In this document: positions 55,981 to 64,000 of the stretch, in pieces
Layout of the letters: each line of letters begins with the position of its first letter
How positions within the stretch are numbered: the first letter of the stretch is position 1
NCBI RefSeq assembly: GCF_935822925.1
Contig: NZ_CAKXZS010000009.1
Coordinates: 20,963-84,962 of the forward strand
Direction: 5' to 3'
DNA from: Mesorhizobium ventifaucium
GTDB taxonomy: Bacteria > Pseudomonadota > Alphaproteobacteria > Rhizobiales > Rhizobiaceae
DNA length: 64,000 nt
Program-made: the position numbers and the translations under genes
Notes under the pieces: model-generated
Databases searched by the model: none
What the model was told of the DNA's origin: nothing
The model's input: only the letters and a program-made list of their open reading frames with translations

Positions 55981-57891
55981 TCACGCATTCCACAGGCCCT
56001 TCTTCTTCAGCTCCTCGATCTCGCGCATCGCGCGGTCGCGCAGGCGGGTGTCGCGGATCATCTTGGTCACCGCTGCGTCGTCGGACTTGTCGGAATAGCG
56101 GAACTCCGAGTCGGCGTAGCGGTTGACCTCCTGCATGACCATGTCCATCGAGAACGGGCCGCGCAGCTTCTCGATCATCGCCTTCTTGTCGTCGTAGCTC
56201 TTGTGCATGAAGACTTCAGGTTTCTCGAACCATTCGTCCGGCAGCTCGATGTCCATGGCGCGCATCTTGATCGCGTCGGTGACGTTCTTGATGGCGCGGC
56301 CGGTGAAGCGCGGCTCGGCGTCCTTGATCATGTGCAGATAGGTGCCGATGTCGGCCATCGACTTCGGTGCGCCGTTCTCCTTCATGTAGCGCTCATAGAC
56401 CTTCATCAGCCCGTCTTCCCTGGGCTTCTCGTGCTCTTCATAGGCCTCCATCACCGCGCGCTGGATCTCCTGGGCGGCATATAGCTTGTGGTCGCCGAGC
56501 GGGATCTTGTGGTTCTTGCCGGCGAGCAGCACGAAGATGTCGATATAGTCGTCCCGCGTTTGTGGCCCGTCGACCAGCCAGCGGGCGCCGGCGCGCTGGC
56601 GCAGCGCGTCGTCGACGTTTTCGGGATAGTTGGAGAACATGCCGAAGGAGCAGTTGCCGCGCACCACCGTGGCCGCACCCCCGAATGCGTCCATCAGGAC
56701 GCCGGTGATTTCCTGCTGGCCGGCCGAGGCGCGATCGTCGGAGCGGCGTGCCGCCACCTGGTCTATATCGTCGATGGTGCCGAAGCCGATGACGCGCGGG
56801 TTCAGCACATTGTTGATGAACTGGCGGCAGTTCTGGCCCGACTTGCCCTGGTAGGAGGAGATCTGGTCGACGCCGAAATTCTCGTAGGCGAAGGGGTAGC
56901 CGGCGACCTGACAGTAGCCGTTGACGAGACCGGCGATCATCTGGATCAGCGTCGTCTTGCCGGTGCCGGGCGCGCCGTCGCCGATGAAGGTGAACAGGAA
57001 GCCGCCGAGCTCTACGAACGGGTTCAGCTCGCGCTCGAAATCGTAAGCCATCAGCATCTTGGCGAGCTTCACCGACTGGTATTTGGCGATGTGGTTGCCG
57101 ACGACCTCTTCCGGCTTCTTGAAGGTCATCACCAGCGGCTTCGACCGCTTGCCCGGCGCGACGTCGAAGCCGTCGAGGGTGAAGTCGTCGACGTCGATGC
57201 GGATATGCGCGTTCTCGAACGGACCGATGCCGTCGAAGCGGCCCTTTCGCGCCAAAAGCCCGTCGATGGCGACACGGGCGAAGGCGCGCGCCCGGGTCAT
57301 CAGGTCGGCGTCGTCCTTGGCGCCTGCTATCGCCTTGTCGAGGCCGGCCACGATCGATTTCACCGCGTCCTGTGGCGTGTCGAACAAGAAGTCCGGCTCG
57401 CGCGTATCGTTCGGCGCCTCGCCGTCGCTGTCGATCAGCTGGAACAAATACGAGGCGAGGCTGAAGGCCGAAATATAGGCCGAGGCCGACAGCAGCTTCT
57501 TGAAGGTGGCGGCCTCGTCGCCTTCGAGCGGGGCGCGGGCGTTTTTCGCCTTCAGGCTCTCGAGATCTGAGCCTTCGGCGAAGACATCAGCGATGGCCAG
57601 CGCGATCGCCAGCCCGCGCCGGGTGCGATAAAGCAGCATGTGCTGTGCAATGCTCAGCAACTGATCGTCGGGATGGACGGCGGCTACCGTTTTCGAAAGG
57701 TCGACTTCGCGGGTGCGGCGCACCGAGCCGACCGAGACGGTCGAGACGAAGCGGCGGTTGGTGCCGGCAAGCGCGGTACCGGATTCCCGCGACGGGTCCT
57801 CCAGCACGACGATGCGGGTGATGAAGCTCTGCGCCGTGGCGCGATGCTTTTCGATCGCCGCTTCCGAAATCGTGGTCAGGCCGGTGTCCAT
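55981..57891 (-). CDS. AAA family ATPase of uncharacterised five-gene block
   Basis: 636 residues. The first 290 residues have no recognised motif and contain a predicted helical region (about 125-155). The ATPase core has Walker A GDGAPGTGKTT (about 304-313), Walker B VIGFGTIDDID (about 367-377), a polar sensor-1 region GNCSFGMFSNYPE and a downstream arginine-rich DDALRQRAGARWL. C-terminal 120 residues are charged and helical. Probably a cytoplasmic remodelling ATPase. GGAG 8 bases before ATG 57891. 24 bases from the upstream gene. Confidence 0.85.
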   Translation of the reverse strand: MDTGLTTISEAAIEKHRATAQSFITRIVVLEDPSRESGTALAGTNRRFVSTVSVGSVRRTREVDLSKTVAAVHPDDQLLSIAQHMLLYRTRRGLAIALAIADVFAEGSDLESLKAKNARAPLEGDEAATFKKLLSASAYISAFSLASYLFQLIDSDGEAPNDTREPDFLFDTPQDAVKSIVAGLDKAIAGAKDDADLMTRARAFARVAIDGLLARKGRFDGIGPFENAHIRIDVDDFTLDGFDVAPGKRSKPLVMTFKKPEEVVGNHIAKYQSVKLAKMLMAYDFERELNPFVELGGFLFTFIGDGAPGTGKTTLIQMIAGLVNGYCQVAGYPFAYENFGVDQISSYQGKSGQNCRQFINNVLNPRVIGFGTIDDIDQVAARRSDDRASAGQQEITGVLMDAFGGAATVVRGNCSFGMFSNYPENVDDALRQRAGARWLVDGPQTRDDYIDIFVLLAGKNHKIPLGDHKLYAAQEIQRAVMEAYEEHEKPREDGLMKVYERYMKENGAPKSMADIGTYLHMIKDAEPRFTGRAIKNVTDAIKMRAMDIELPDEWFEKPEVFMHKSYDDKKAMIEKLRGPFSMDMVMQEVNRYADSEFRYSDKSDDAAVTKMIRDTRLRDRAMREIEELKKKGLWNA

Positions 57892-57915
57892 GAAGGATGC
57901 TCCGCGGTTTGACGG

Positions 57916-59061
57916 TCAGACGTCACTGATGACCTGTCCTTTGGACAGGATGTGGACCTTGTAGCCGGAAAAGATCTTCTGCGCCTCGCCGGCGGCGTAG
58001 AGCGCCTGATAGGCCTCATGCGGGATCAGCGCGTGCCTCTCGTAACTCGACACGCCCTGTCGCGCTGCCTCCAAATCGTCGGTGTCGATGAAGAATTCCT
58101 GCGTCGTCTTCTCGCTCGAAAACAGTCCTTTGCGGCCGGGTTTTTCGGCCTTGGAATAGAGCTCCTGGATGGTCCAGGTCAGCAGCCAGGCGTTTTCCGG
58201 CTTGCGCACCTTGTCCAGAATGTCGGTCACCGTCGAATTGTTGTCGGTGATCCCGGCCGAATAGAAGGGACCGAGCACGACGCGGCGCAGCTGCTTGGGG
58301 TGGAGTTGCTCGAAATCCTTGTCGAGGTTGACCGCGATCGTCGCCGGCGACAGCGTATAGGCGGAATTCTTCTCGGTGAAGTCGTCGAAGCGGTGGGCAA
58401 GCTCGGGATTGAGCAGCCCTTCAACGGGAAGCGGAATGTCGACCTTGTCGTTGAGCTTGCCATTGCGGTCGACAAGCTGCCCGATCATCTCTTCGGAGGA
58501 ATCCTCGACCGTCACCATGTAGACCAGCGGCAGATTGGCGCTGCCGTCGAATGCGGCCCAATGGACGAGGTAATAAGGCCGCCCGGTCTTCGGATTGACC
58601 GAGACTTTTGCCGTCTGCGCCAAGGTGAACGGCCCGAAGGTCGTCTCGCTCCTGACGCCTTCCAGATAGAGCCGCTCGGCCATCGACTTCTGCAGCGCCT
58701 TGGGGAATTCCTTGTGGCGCAGGATGAAATCGGCCATTTCCTCGCGCAACTCGTCGGCCAGCGGTATGTTGGCCAGTCGCGTATCGGCCTGGCGGCGGTC
58801 GTTTTCCAGTTCGAGCACATTCTGGAAGACCGGAAAGCCGCTTTCGGCGCGCGAAATGCGGAACGTCTCCATGAAGCCCAGCCGGTTGCGCCAGCAGGAA
58901 AACGAGTTGTCGAGCCGCGCAATATATTCGGCGACGATCTTGGCGACGATGCCGTGCCGGTAGAGCGGCGAGCGATCGTCGCGCATGAACACTTCGAGGC
59001 CGCTGAGTGCCGCCGTGATCGCCGAGAAATAACGCGTTGCCGCTTCGTTTTCGGGGGTCAT
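57916..59061 (-). CDS. Uncharacterised protein of the AAA/coiled-coil block
   Basis: 381 residues, predicted soluble, no signal peptide and no catalytic motif recognised. Composition is ordinary and codon use matches its neighbours. Lies 24 bases before the AAA gene and 35 bases after the coiled-coil gene on the same strand, so certainly one operon. Might be an adaptor or regulator; that is only inference from position. Confidence 0.7.
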   Translation of the reverse strand: MTPENEAATRYFSAITAALSGLEVFMRDDRSPLYRHGIVAKIVAEYIARLDNSFSCWRNRLGFMETFRISRAESGFPVFQNVLELENDRRQADTRLANIPLADELREEMADFILRHKEFPKALQKSMAERLYLEGVRSETTFGPFTLAQTAKVSVNPKTGRPYYLVHWAAFDGSANLPLVYMVTVEDSSEEMIGQLVDRNGKLNDKVDIPLPVEGLLNPELAHRFDDFTEKNSAYTLSPATIAVNLDKDFEQLHPKQLRRVVLGPFYSAGITDNNSTVTDILDKVRKPENAWLLTWTIQELYSKAEKPGRKGLFSSEKTTQEFFIDTDDLEAARQGVSSYERHALIPHEAYQALYAAGEAQKIFSGYKVHILSKGQVISDV

Positions 59062-59096
59062 GCAGCCAGCCCTTGGGAGGTATGCGGGTGCAGCAA

Positions 59097-60185
59097 CTAC
59101 GACTGCACGTAGTTTGCCGCATTGTGCTTCTTAAGCACGTCGTCGAAGCGGCGGGCAAAGGCATCGTCGGCCAGCTTCTTGCGGCGCTGGATGTCGGCGG
59201 TCGCCACCATGTTCTTCTCGTGCATTTCGAGGAGATCGCCAATGTGCTTCTGCGAGGCCGCGCCGATGCCGGCCATGGTTTCCTCGGCGGTGTTGTCGAC
59301 CTGGCTGCCCAGCGTGTTGATCTTGTGGGCGACGTCCTGCTGGGCGGCAGTCTTCAGCGAATCCTCCAGGGCCTTGTAGAGGACGATGCGCTGCTCGGTA
59401 TCGATGGTCAGCTTGTTGATCAGCGTCGACTGCGCCGCGATCTGGTTGTTGAGCGAATCGACGAAGGTCTGGAACATCGAGGTGTAGCGCTCCAGCGTCT
59501 GGCTTTCGGCCAGCAGCTCCTGCTCCTTGGCCTGCTTCTCGTTGTACTCGGTGGCCAGTTTCGAACGCTCGCCCTCAAGCTCGGTGCGCTCCTTCTGGCT
59601 GGTCGAGGCGGCGATCTTGTTCTCGATGTCGAGCAGCATCGGATTGAGCTCCTCGATGCGCTTCTGCACGGTCTCGAGATTGGACATGGTCGCCTTGCGG
59701 CGCTCGATCACCTGCGACAGGCTGGCCTCGGAGGTCTTGTAACGCTGGTCGAGGATCTGCTTCTGCGCCTTGAGGATGCCGACGATGGTGTCCGATTTCG
59801 CCAAAAGCTCCTGCAGATTGCCGGCCAGCGACATGTTGCGGACGCGGTCGGTGCGCATGCGCTGCTTGCTCTGGTCGGAAAATATGCCGACGAAGCTTTC
59901 CCAGCCGGTGTAGTTCTTCATGCTCTCGAATTCGGCGCCGAAGACGTTGGTGGCGTCCTCCAGCCCGATGATCAGGTCGGCGATGTTGCCTTCCATCACC
60001 TTCTGCTGCTTCAGCACATCCTCGATGCGGGCGTTCTCGAGGTCGAAATTGGCGTCGCCGATCTTCTGGTCGGTCTTGGCGAGCGTGTCGAGCACCGTGC
60101 CGGACTGCTCGATTTTGGTGCGCATGTCCTGCACGACCTGCTTGGTCTTGGCAATTTCGGCATCGAAATTCTGCAATGTCGCCAT
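59097..60185 (-). CDS. Coiled-coil protein, first gene of the AAA/DUF2333 block
   Basis: 362 residues, almost entirely helical with long heptad stretches (about 1-70, 135-260), rich in K, E, Q, A, few aromatic residues and no membrane segment. Overall look recalls PspA/TelA-type or filament-forming proteins, without a specific family signature. ATG 60185 is chosen because CGGGAGGCT precedes it; a 20-residue upstream extension has no support. First gene of the block. Confidence 0.75.
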   Translation of the reverse strand: MATLQNFDAEIAKTKQVVQDMRTKIEQSGTVLDTLAKTDQKIGDANFDLENARIEDVLKQQKVMEGNIADLIIGLEDATNVFGAEFESMKNYTGWESFVGIFSDQSKQRMRTDRVRNMSLAGNLQELLAKSDTIVGILKAQKQILDQRYKTSEASLSQVIERRKATMSNLETVQKRIEELNPMLLDIENKIAASTSQKERTELEGERSKLATEYNEKQAKEQELLAESQTLERYTSMFQTFVDSLNNQIAAQSTLINKLTIDTEQRIVLYKALEDSLKTAAQQDVAHKINTLGSQVDNTAEETMAGIGAASQKHIGDLLEMHEKNMVATADIQRRKKLADDAFARRFDDVLKKHNAANYVQS

Positions 60186-60746
60186 AGGAGCCTCCCGCTT
60201 CGGCAATTGTTCGTGTCGCGAACGCCGCGAATATATGTTTCGCAAGGGGGGAAGGGAAGGTGGAAGATTAGGGCTGATAAAGGATGGCGCCGAAGTTGAG
60301 ACAAAAAACCCGCCTCAGCGGCGGGTCGTTGGCGCAATCAGCACCATGCCCAGATCAATAGCATAACTGCCGTCACAAAGCAACGGAAATGGCTGATACC
60401 GATCTAGCGTTTCGCTCCAGGTTTGTGCCGCCCCCATCGGCTTGCCTTCCAGCGCTGGTGATTGGCGAAACAAGGGGGGAGATCGGCAGCTACGCCGACA
60501 GCGCTTGTTCCGGAATGTTTGAGGTGCGCGGGGAGGGGGCGTCCCGACGTTCCACCGGAAAAGCGCCTGGCCACCAGAAAGGCGCCTGCAGCAGCAGGCG
60601 GCGTGTCGCTGGTCGGCCAGCCCGCGCCGTTGAACGCGATTGTCTTATCGCTTGAAACCGCACCAGAATGGTGTTTGGCTGACGAAACAAGGCGGAGACA
60701 GAACCGCAATTTCGCTTCGCCGATAGATCACAATGGGAGAATACAG
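60186..60746. other. Divergent intergenic region between coiled-coil gene and choX
   Basis: 561 bases without a convincing protein gene. Holds a minus-strand terminator (60302-60326), a 7-bp stem hairpin CGCCTGC/GCAGGCG (60583-60600) without a T-tract, and presumably the promoters of both flanking operons. A short minus-strand frame MLLIWAWC (60338-60364) precedes the terminator. Confidence 0.5.
60302..60326 (-). terminator. Orphan Rho-independent terminator upstream of the coiled-coil operon
   Basis: Minus strand: ACCCGCC (60320-60326), 5-base loop, GGCGGGT (60308-60314), then TTTTTT. It is oriented to end a minus-strand transcript coming from 60330 or beyond, where no protein gene exists, and lies 117 bases before the coiled-coil gene start. 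It could end a small RNA or act as a leader attenuator. Confidence 0.75.
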
Positions 60747-61694
60747 ATGTCGCGTATGAAACTACTCGCCGCCGGCTTCGGCCTGGCGGCATTTCTTTCG
60801 GCGAGCGGCGCACTCGCCGCCGAGCCGGAAAGCTGCAAGCCGGTGCGTTTTGCCGATGTCGGCTGGACCGACATCACCGCCACCACCGCTACCGCCAGCG
60901 TCATCCTCGAAGCGCTCGGCTACGAGCCCGACGTGCAGGTGCTGTCGGTTCCGGTCACCTACACCTCGCTGAAGAACAAGGACGTCGACGTCTTCCTCGG
61001 CAATTGGATGCCGACCATGGAAGCCGACATTAAGCCCTATCTCGAAGACAAGTCGGTCGAGACGGTCGTGACCAACCTCGAAGGCGCGAAATATACGCTC
61101 GCCGTGCCGCAGCACACCTATGACGCCGGTCTCAAGGATTTCGCCGATATCGCCAAGTTCAAGGACAAGCTCGACGGCAAGATTTACGGCATCGAAGCCG
61201 GCAATGACGGCAACCGCCTGATCCTCGACATGATCGCCGCCGACAAGTTCGGCCTGAAGGATTTCGAGCTCGTCGAAAGCTCCGAGGCCGGCATGCTGTC
61301 GGCGGTGCAGAAGGCGGCCGCATCGGGCGAAGACGTGGTCTTCCTCGGCTGGGAGCCGCATCCGATGAACGCCAACATCAAGATGGCCTATCTGTCGGGC
61401 GGCGACGAAGTGTTCGGCCCGAATTTCGGCGGCGCGACCGTCGCCACCAATGTCCGGGCCGGCTACACCACCGAATGCCCGAACGTCGGCGCGCTGCTCA
61501 AGAACATGGTGTTCTCGCTCAAGATGGAAAACGAGATCATGGGTGCGATCCTCAATGACGGCGCCGACCCCAAGGCCGCGGCCACCGAATGGCTCAAGGC
61601 CAATCCGGACGCGATCACGCCATGGCTCGCCGGCGTGACGACCTTCGACGGCGGCGACGCCGCGGCCGCCGTGAAAACCGCACTGGGTTCGTAG
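60747..61694 (+). CDS. choX: Choline ABC transporter substrate-binding protein ChoX
   Basis: 315 residues with signal peptide (MSRMKLLAAGFGLAAFLSA...ALAA). OpuAC-type fold. Tryptophans that form the quaternary-ammonium box in ChoX are seen in VGWTDI, GNWMPTM and GWEPHPM. Binds choline in the periplasm for uptake as carbon/nitrogen source or glycine-betaine precursor. ATG 60747 follows GGGAGAATACAG. First gene of choXWV. Confidence 0.93.
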   Translation: MSRMKLLAAGFGLAAFLSASGALAAEPESCKPVRFADVGWTDITATTATASVILEALGYEPDVQVLSVPVTYTSLKNKDVDVFLGNWMPTMEADIKPYLEDKSVETVVTNLEGAKYTLAVPQHTYDAGLKDFADIAKFKDKLDGKIYGIEAGNDGNRLILDMIAADKFGLKDFELVESSEAGMLSAVQKAAASGEDVVFLGWEPHPMNANIKMAYLSGGDEVFGPNFGGATVATNVRAGYTTECPNVGALLKNMVFSLKMENEIMGAILNDGADPKAAATEWLKANPDAITPWLAGVTTFDGGDAAAAVKTALGS

Positions 61695-61853
61695 CAGGCT
61701 TACACCTCCCTCTTGCGGCAGGTTCGGCGCGGCACGTGCCGCGGTTGGGATGGTTCAGACGGAGCATAACCGCGACCATCCCACCCGCTCCGCTGCGCGG
61801 TTCGACCCGCCCCGGAGGGGGAGAGGGTGAAGAAGAATGAGGGGACAATTGCA

Positions 61854-62708
61854 ATGGATCCGGTTTCGCAACTGATTTCGAGCTTCAAGATCCCGATCGG
61901 GCGGTGGGGCAAGACTTTCTTCGACTTTCTGACCACCAATTTCGAGTGGTTTTTCGACAGTATCGCCGACGGGCTCACCGTCGTTCTCGACGGGCTGGTC
62001 GATCTTTTGCTGCTCGTTCCCCCGGTTCTCCTGGTTGCCGCCATAGCCGCGCTTGCCTGGTACCTGCAGAAATCATGGAAGCTGGCGCTTGCCGTCGCGC
62101 TCGGCCTGCTCTTCATCGTCAACCAGGATCTCTGGCAGGAAACCGTCGAGACGCTGGTGTTGGTCGTGGGCGCTGCTGCGGCCTCGATGGCCATCGGCGT
62201 GCCGATCGGCATCTGGGCGGCGCATAACGAGCGCGGCTACCGCTACCTCCAGCCGATCCTCGACCTGATGCAGACGATGCCAACCTTCGTCTACCTGATT
62301 CCGGTGCTCATTCTCTTCGGCCTCGGCATCGCTCCCGGCCTCATCGTCACTGTCATATTCGCCGCTCCCGCGCCGATCCGCCTGACGCATCTCGGCATCA
62401 CCTCGGTGCCGAAACCGATGATCGAGGCCGGCGAAGCCTTCGGCGCGACGAAACGCCAGCTCCTGTGGAAGGTAGAGCTGCCGGCGGCGCTGCCGACCAT
62501 CATGGCGGGGCTGACGCAGTGCATCATGCTCTGCCTCTCCATGGTCGTGATCGCTGCGCTCATCGGCGCCAACGGCCTTGGCAAACCGGTGGTGCGCGCG
62601 CTGAACTCGGTCAACATCCCGCTCGGCCTCGAAGCCGGCCTCGCCATCGTCGTGCTCGCCATCATCCTCGACCGCATCAGCCGCATCGGCACGGGAGCCG
62701 CCAAATGA
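61854..62708 (+). CDS. choW: Choline ABC transporter permease ChoW
   Basis: 284 residues, six or more membrane helices, with the coupling loop EAGEAFGATKRQLLWKVELPAALPTIMAG. ATG 61854 has GAGGGGAC upstream; GTG 61827 is a possible alternative but its GGAGGGGGAGAG is part of a dispersed repeat. The 160-base gap after choX holds that repeat. Overlaps choV by 4 bases. Confidence 0.92.
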   Translation: MDPVSQLISSFKIPIGRWGKTFFDFLTTNFEWFFDSIADGLTVVLDGLVDLLLLVPPVLLVAAIAALAWYLQKSWKLALAVALGLLFIVNQDLWQETVETLVLVVGAAAASMAIGVPIGIWAAHNERGYRYLQPILDLMQTMPTFVYLIPVLILFGLGIAPGLIVTVIFAAPAPIRLTHLGITSVPKPMIEAGEAFGATKRQLLWKVELPAALPTIMAGLTQCIMLCLSMVVIAALIGANGLGKPVVRALNSVNIPLGLEAGLAIVVLAIILDRISRIGTGAAK

Positions 62709-63886
62709 CCGCCGCGGTCGATTTCAAGAATGTCGACATCGTCTTCGGCGCGGCGCGCAAGGAAGCGCTGGCGCTCGTAGACAGCGGCGCGACGCGTCAG
62801 GAAATCCTGGAGAAGACCGGCGCCGTGCTCGGCTGCGCCGGCGCCAATTTGACCGTCAACGAGGGCGAGATTTCCGTCCTGATGGGCCTCTCCGGCTCCG
62901 GCAAATCGACGCTGCTGCGCGCCGTCAACCTGCTCAATGTGCCGGCGCGCGGCAACGTCATGGTCAAGGACGGCGACCGCATGGTCGATGTCGCGGCCTG
63001 CGATGCCGCCACGCTGCGCCACATCCGACAGACGCGGGTCGCCATGGTATTCCAGCAGTTCGGCCTTCTGCCCTGGCGCACCGTCGCGGAAAATGTCGGC
63101 TTCGGCCTTGAGCTGTCCGGCGTGCCCGAAGCCGAGCGCAAGGCGCGCGTCGAGCGCCAGTTGAAGCTCGTCGGCCTCGACCAGTGGGCGTCGAAATACG
63201 CCCACGAGCTTTCCGGCGGCATGCAGCAGCGCGTCGGGCTGGCGCGTGCGTTTGCCACCGAAGCGCCGATCCTGCTGATGGACGAGCCGTTCTCGGCACT
63301 CGACCCGCTGATCCGGACCAAGCTGCAGGACGAACTGCTGCAGCTTCAGGCCGAGCTGAAGAAGACCATCATCTTCGTCAGCCACGATCTCGAGGAGGCG
63401 CTGAAGATCGGCAGCCACATCACCATCATGGAAGGCGGGCGTATCGTGCAAACCGGCGCGCCGGAAGACATCGTGCTGCGCCCCGCCAATGACTATGTCC
63501 GCGACTTCATCGCCAATGTGAATCCGCTCTCGGTGCTGACCGCCTGGAACGTGATGCGCGACCGCCGCGACCTCGACCACGGCGAGGACGGTTGGGTGTG
63601 GCTCGACCGCCGCAAGACGACGCGTTTCAAGGTCGACGAGCACGGGCTGGTGGCGGCGGCCGAGCGCGACGGCAAGCCGGCGTTCTGGGTGTCGTGCGCC
63701 GATGTCGAGGCGCAGCCGGAGGAGACGACGCAGGTATTCTGGGCCAATCCCGGCACCTCGCTGAAGACGGTGATGCTGGCCATGCACCGCTCGCAGACCG
63801 CACCGGTGGCGCTGTTCGACGACCAGTCTCGCTTCGTCGGCGCCATTGGCGTCAGGGATGTGCTGAGTGCGGTGTTGCGGCGGTAG
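62705..63886 (+). CDS. choV: Choline ABC transporter ATP-binding protein ChoV
   Basis: 393 residues. Walker A GLSGSGKST, Q-loop VFQQFGLLPWRTVAENV, signature LSGGMQQRVGLARAFA, Walker B ILLMDEPFSALDP, H-loop FVSHDLEEA, then C-terminal CBS-like region (about 300-393) as in OpuAA/ProV-type subunits. Completes choXWV. Confidence 0.93.
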   Translation: MTAAVDFKNVDIVFGAARKEALALVDSGATRQEILEKTGAVLGCAGANLTVNEGEISVLMGLSGSGKSTLLRAVNLLNVPARGNVMVKDGDRMVDVAACDAATLRHIRQTRVAMVFQQFGLLPWRTVAENVGFGLELSGVPEAERKARVERQLKLVGLDQWASKYAHELSGGMQQRVGLARAFATEAPILLMDEPFSALDPLIRTKLQDELLQLQAELKKTIIFVSHDLEEALKIGSHITIMEGGRIVQTGAPEDIVLRPANDYVRDFIANVNPLSVLTAWNVMRDRRDLDHGEDGWVWLDRRKTTRFKVDEHGLVAAAERDGKPAFWVSCADVEAQPEETTQVFWANPGTSLKTVMLAMHRSQTAPVALFDDQSRFVGAIGVRDVLSAVLRR

Positions 63887-63938
63887 TTGTTTTCTAAACG
63901 AAACGGCCCGTATCGTTCCTTCGCGCGCGCGTCTCTGT

Positions 63939-63978
63939 ACTGCCGCACATCTCCCCCGCGGGGGAGATGTGCGGCAGT
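63939..63978. repeat. Perfect 40-bp palindrome
   Basis: 20-base arms without spacer: ACTGCCGCACATCTCCCCCG followed by its exact reverse complement. Begins 52 bases after the choV stop, so it might also end transcription, though no T-tract follows. Flank GTTCCTTCG...CTGCCG matches the repeat at 39.5 kb. Confidence 0.95.
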
Positions 63979-64000
63979 CACGGATTTCGTCAATCGCATG

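Noticed and set aside
59037..60299. 420-codon plus-strand frame opposite the coiled-coil gene
   Set aside because: Leucine/glycine/aspartate repeats are the antisense reading of the coiled-coil protein; no start signal.

Overview
The window looks like chromosomal DNA of an alphaproteobacterial rhizobium, most consistent with Mesorhizobium or a close Phyllobacteriaceae relative. The base composition is GC-rich. It carries a bioBFDAZ biotin operon ending in the KAS III-like bioZ, a fused trpE(G) behind a Trp-rich leader peptide, a choXWV choline transporter, and many short GC-rich palindromes of the C/G-tract 'CTCCCC...GGGGAG' type. This is inference from gene content; no 16S or tRNA gene was seen.

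Layout. 1-6617: 3' part of an aldehyde dehydrogenase, then bioB-F-D-A-Z, each overlapping the next by 4 bases. 6909-13215: pyruvate phosphate dikinase, two small proteins on the minus strand, an acyl-CoA ligase and a DUF1499 membrane protein. 13265-19205: a LacI-type repressor divergent from a spermidine/putrescine-type ABC transporter and a nucleoside-phosphorylase-like enzyme, with a perfect 18-bp operator between them. 19241-20850: a metallo-beta-lactamase-fold hydrolase and the biotin transporter subunit BioY.

21277-37932 is a surface-polysaccharide locus. It begins with a NusG-like antiterminator candidate, then a sugar-phosphate transferase, GDP-mannose dehydratase, six to seven glycosyltransferases, four methyltransferases, a Wzx flippase and a Wzy/O-antigen-ligase-like protein, and ends with a secreted glycosidase-like protein. 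Genes are tightly coupled, but the locus is patchy: there is an AT-rich glycosyltransferase at 28935-29864, a 19-codon remnant of another glycosyltransferase just before it, and a broken muramidase start at 35389-35575. This suggests repeated gene exchange.

38313-52674 is mostly minus-strand housekeeping and accessory genes: an AbrB-family membrane protein, a monooxygenase, a short-chain dehydrogenase, a CDF metal transporter, trpE(G) with trpL and attenuator, a deacylase with an in-frame 18-bp tandem repeat, an MFS transporter, a disulfide-type oxidoreductase, DUF4126, formate-THF ligase and a SnoaL-like protein. An orphan VapB-type antitoxin sits beside a 182-bp imperfect palindrome.

52835-60185 is an uncharacterised five-gene minus-strand block: coiled-coil protein, unknown protein, AAA ATPase, unknown protein, membrane-anchored DUF2333 protein. 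A DUF559 nuclease-like gene, enclosed by perfect 56-bp inverted repeats, is inserted in it. This block and its insertion are the best candidates for something new. 60747-63886 is choXWV, and the window ends in a perfect 40-bp palindrome. No CRISPR array, rRNA or tRNA was found.
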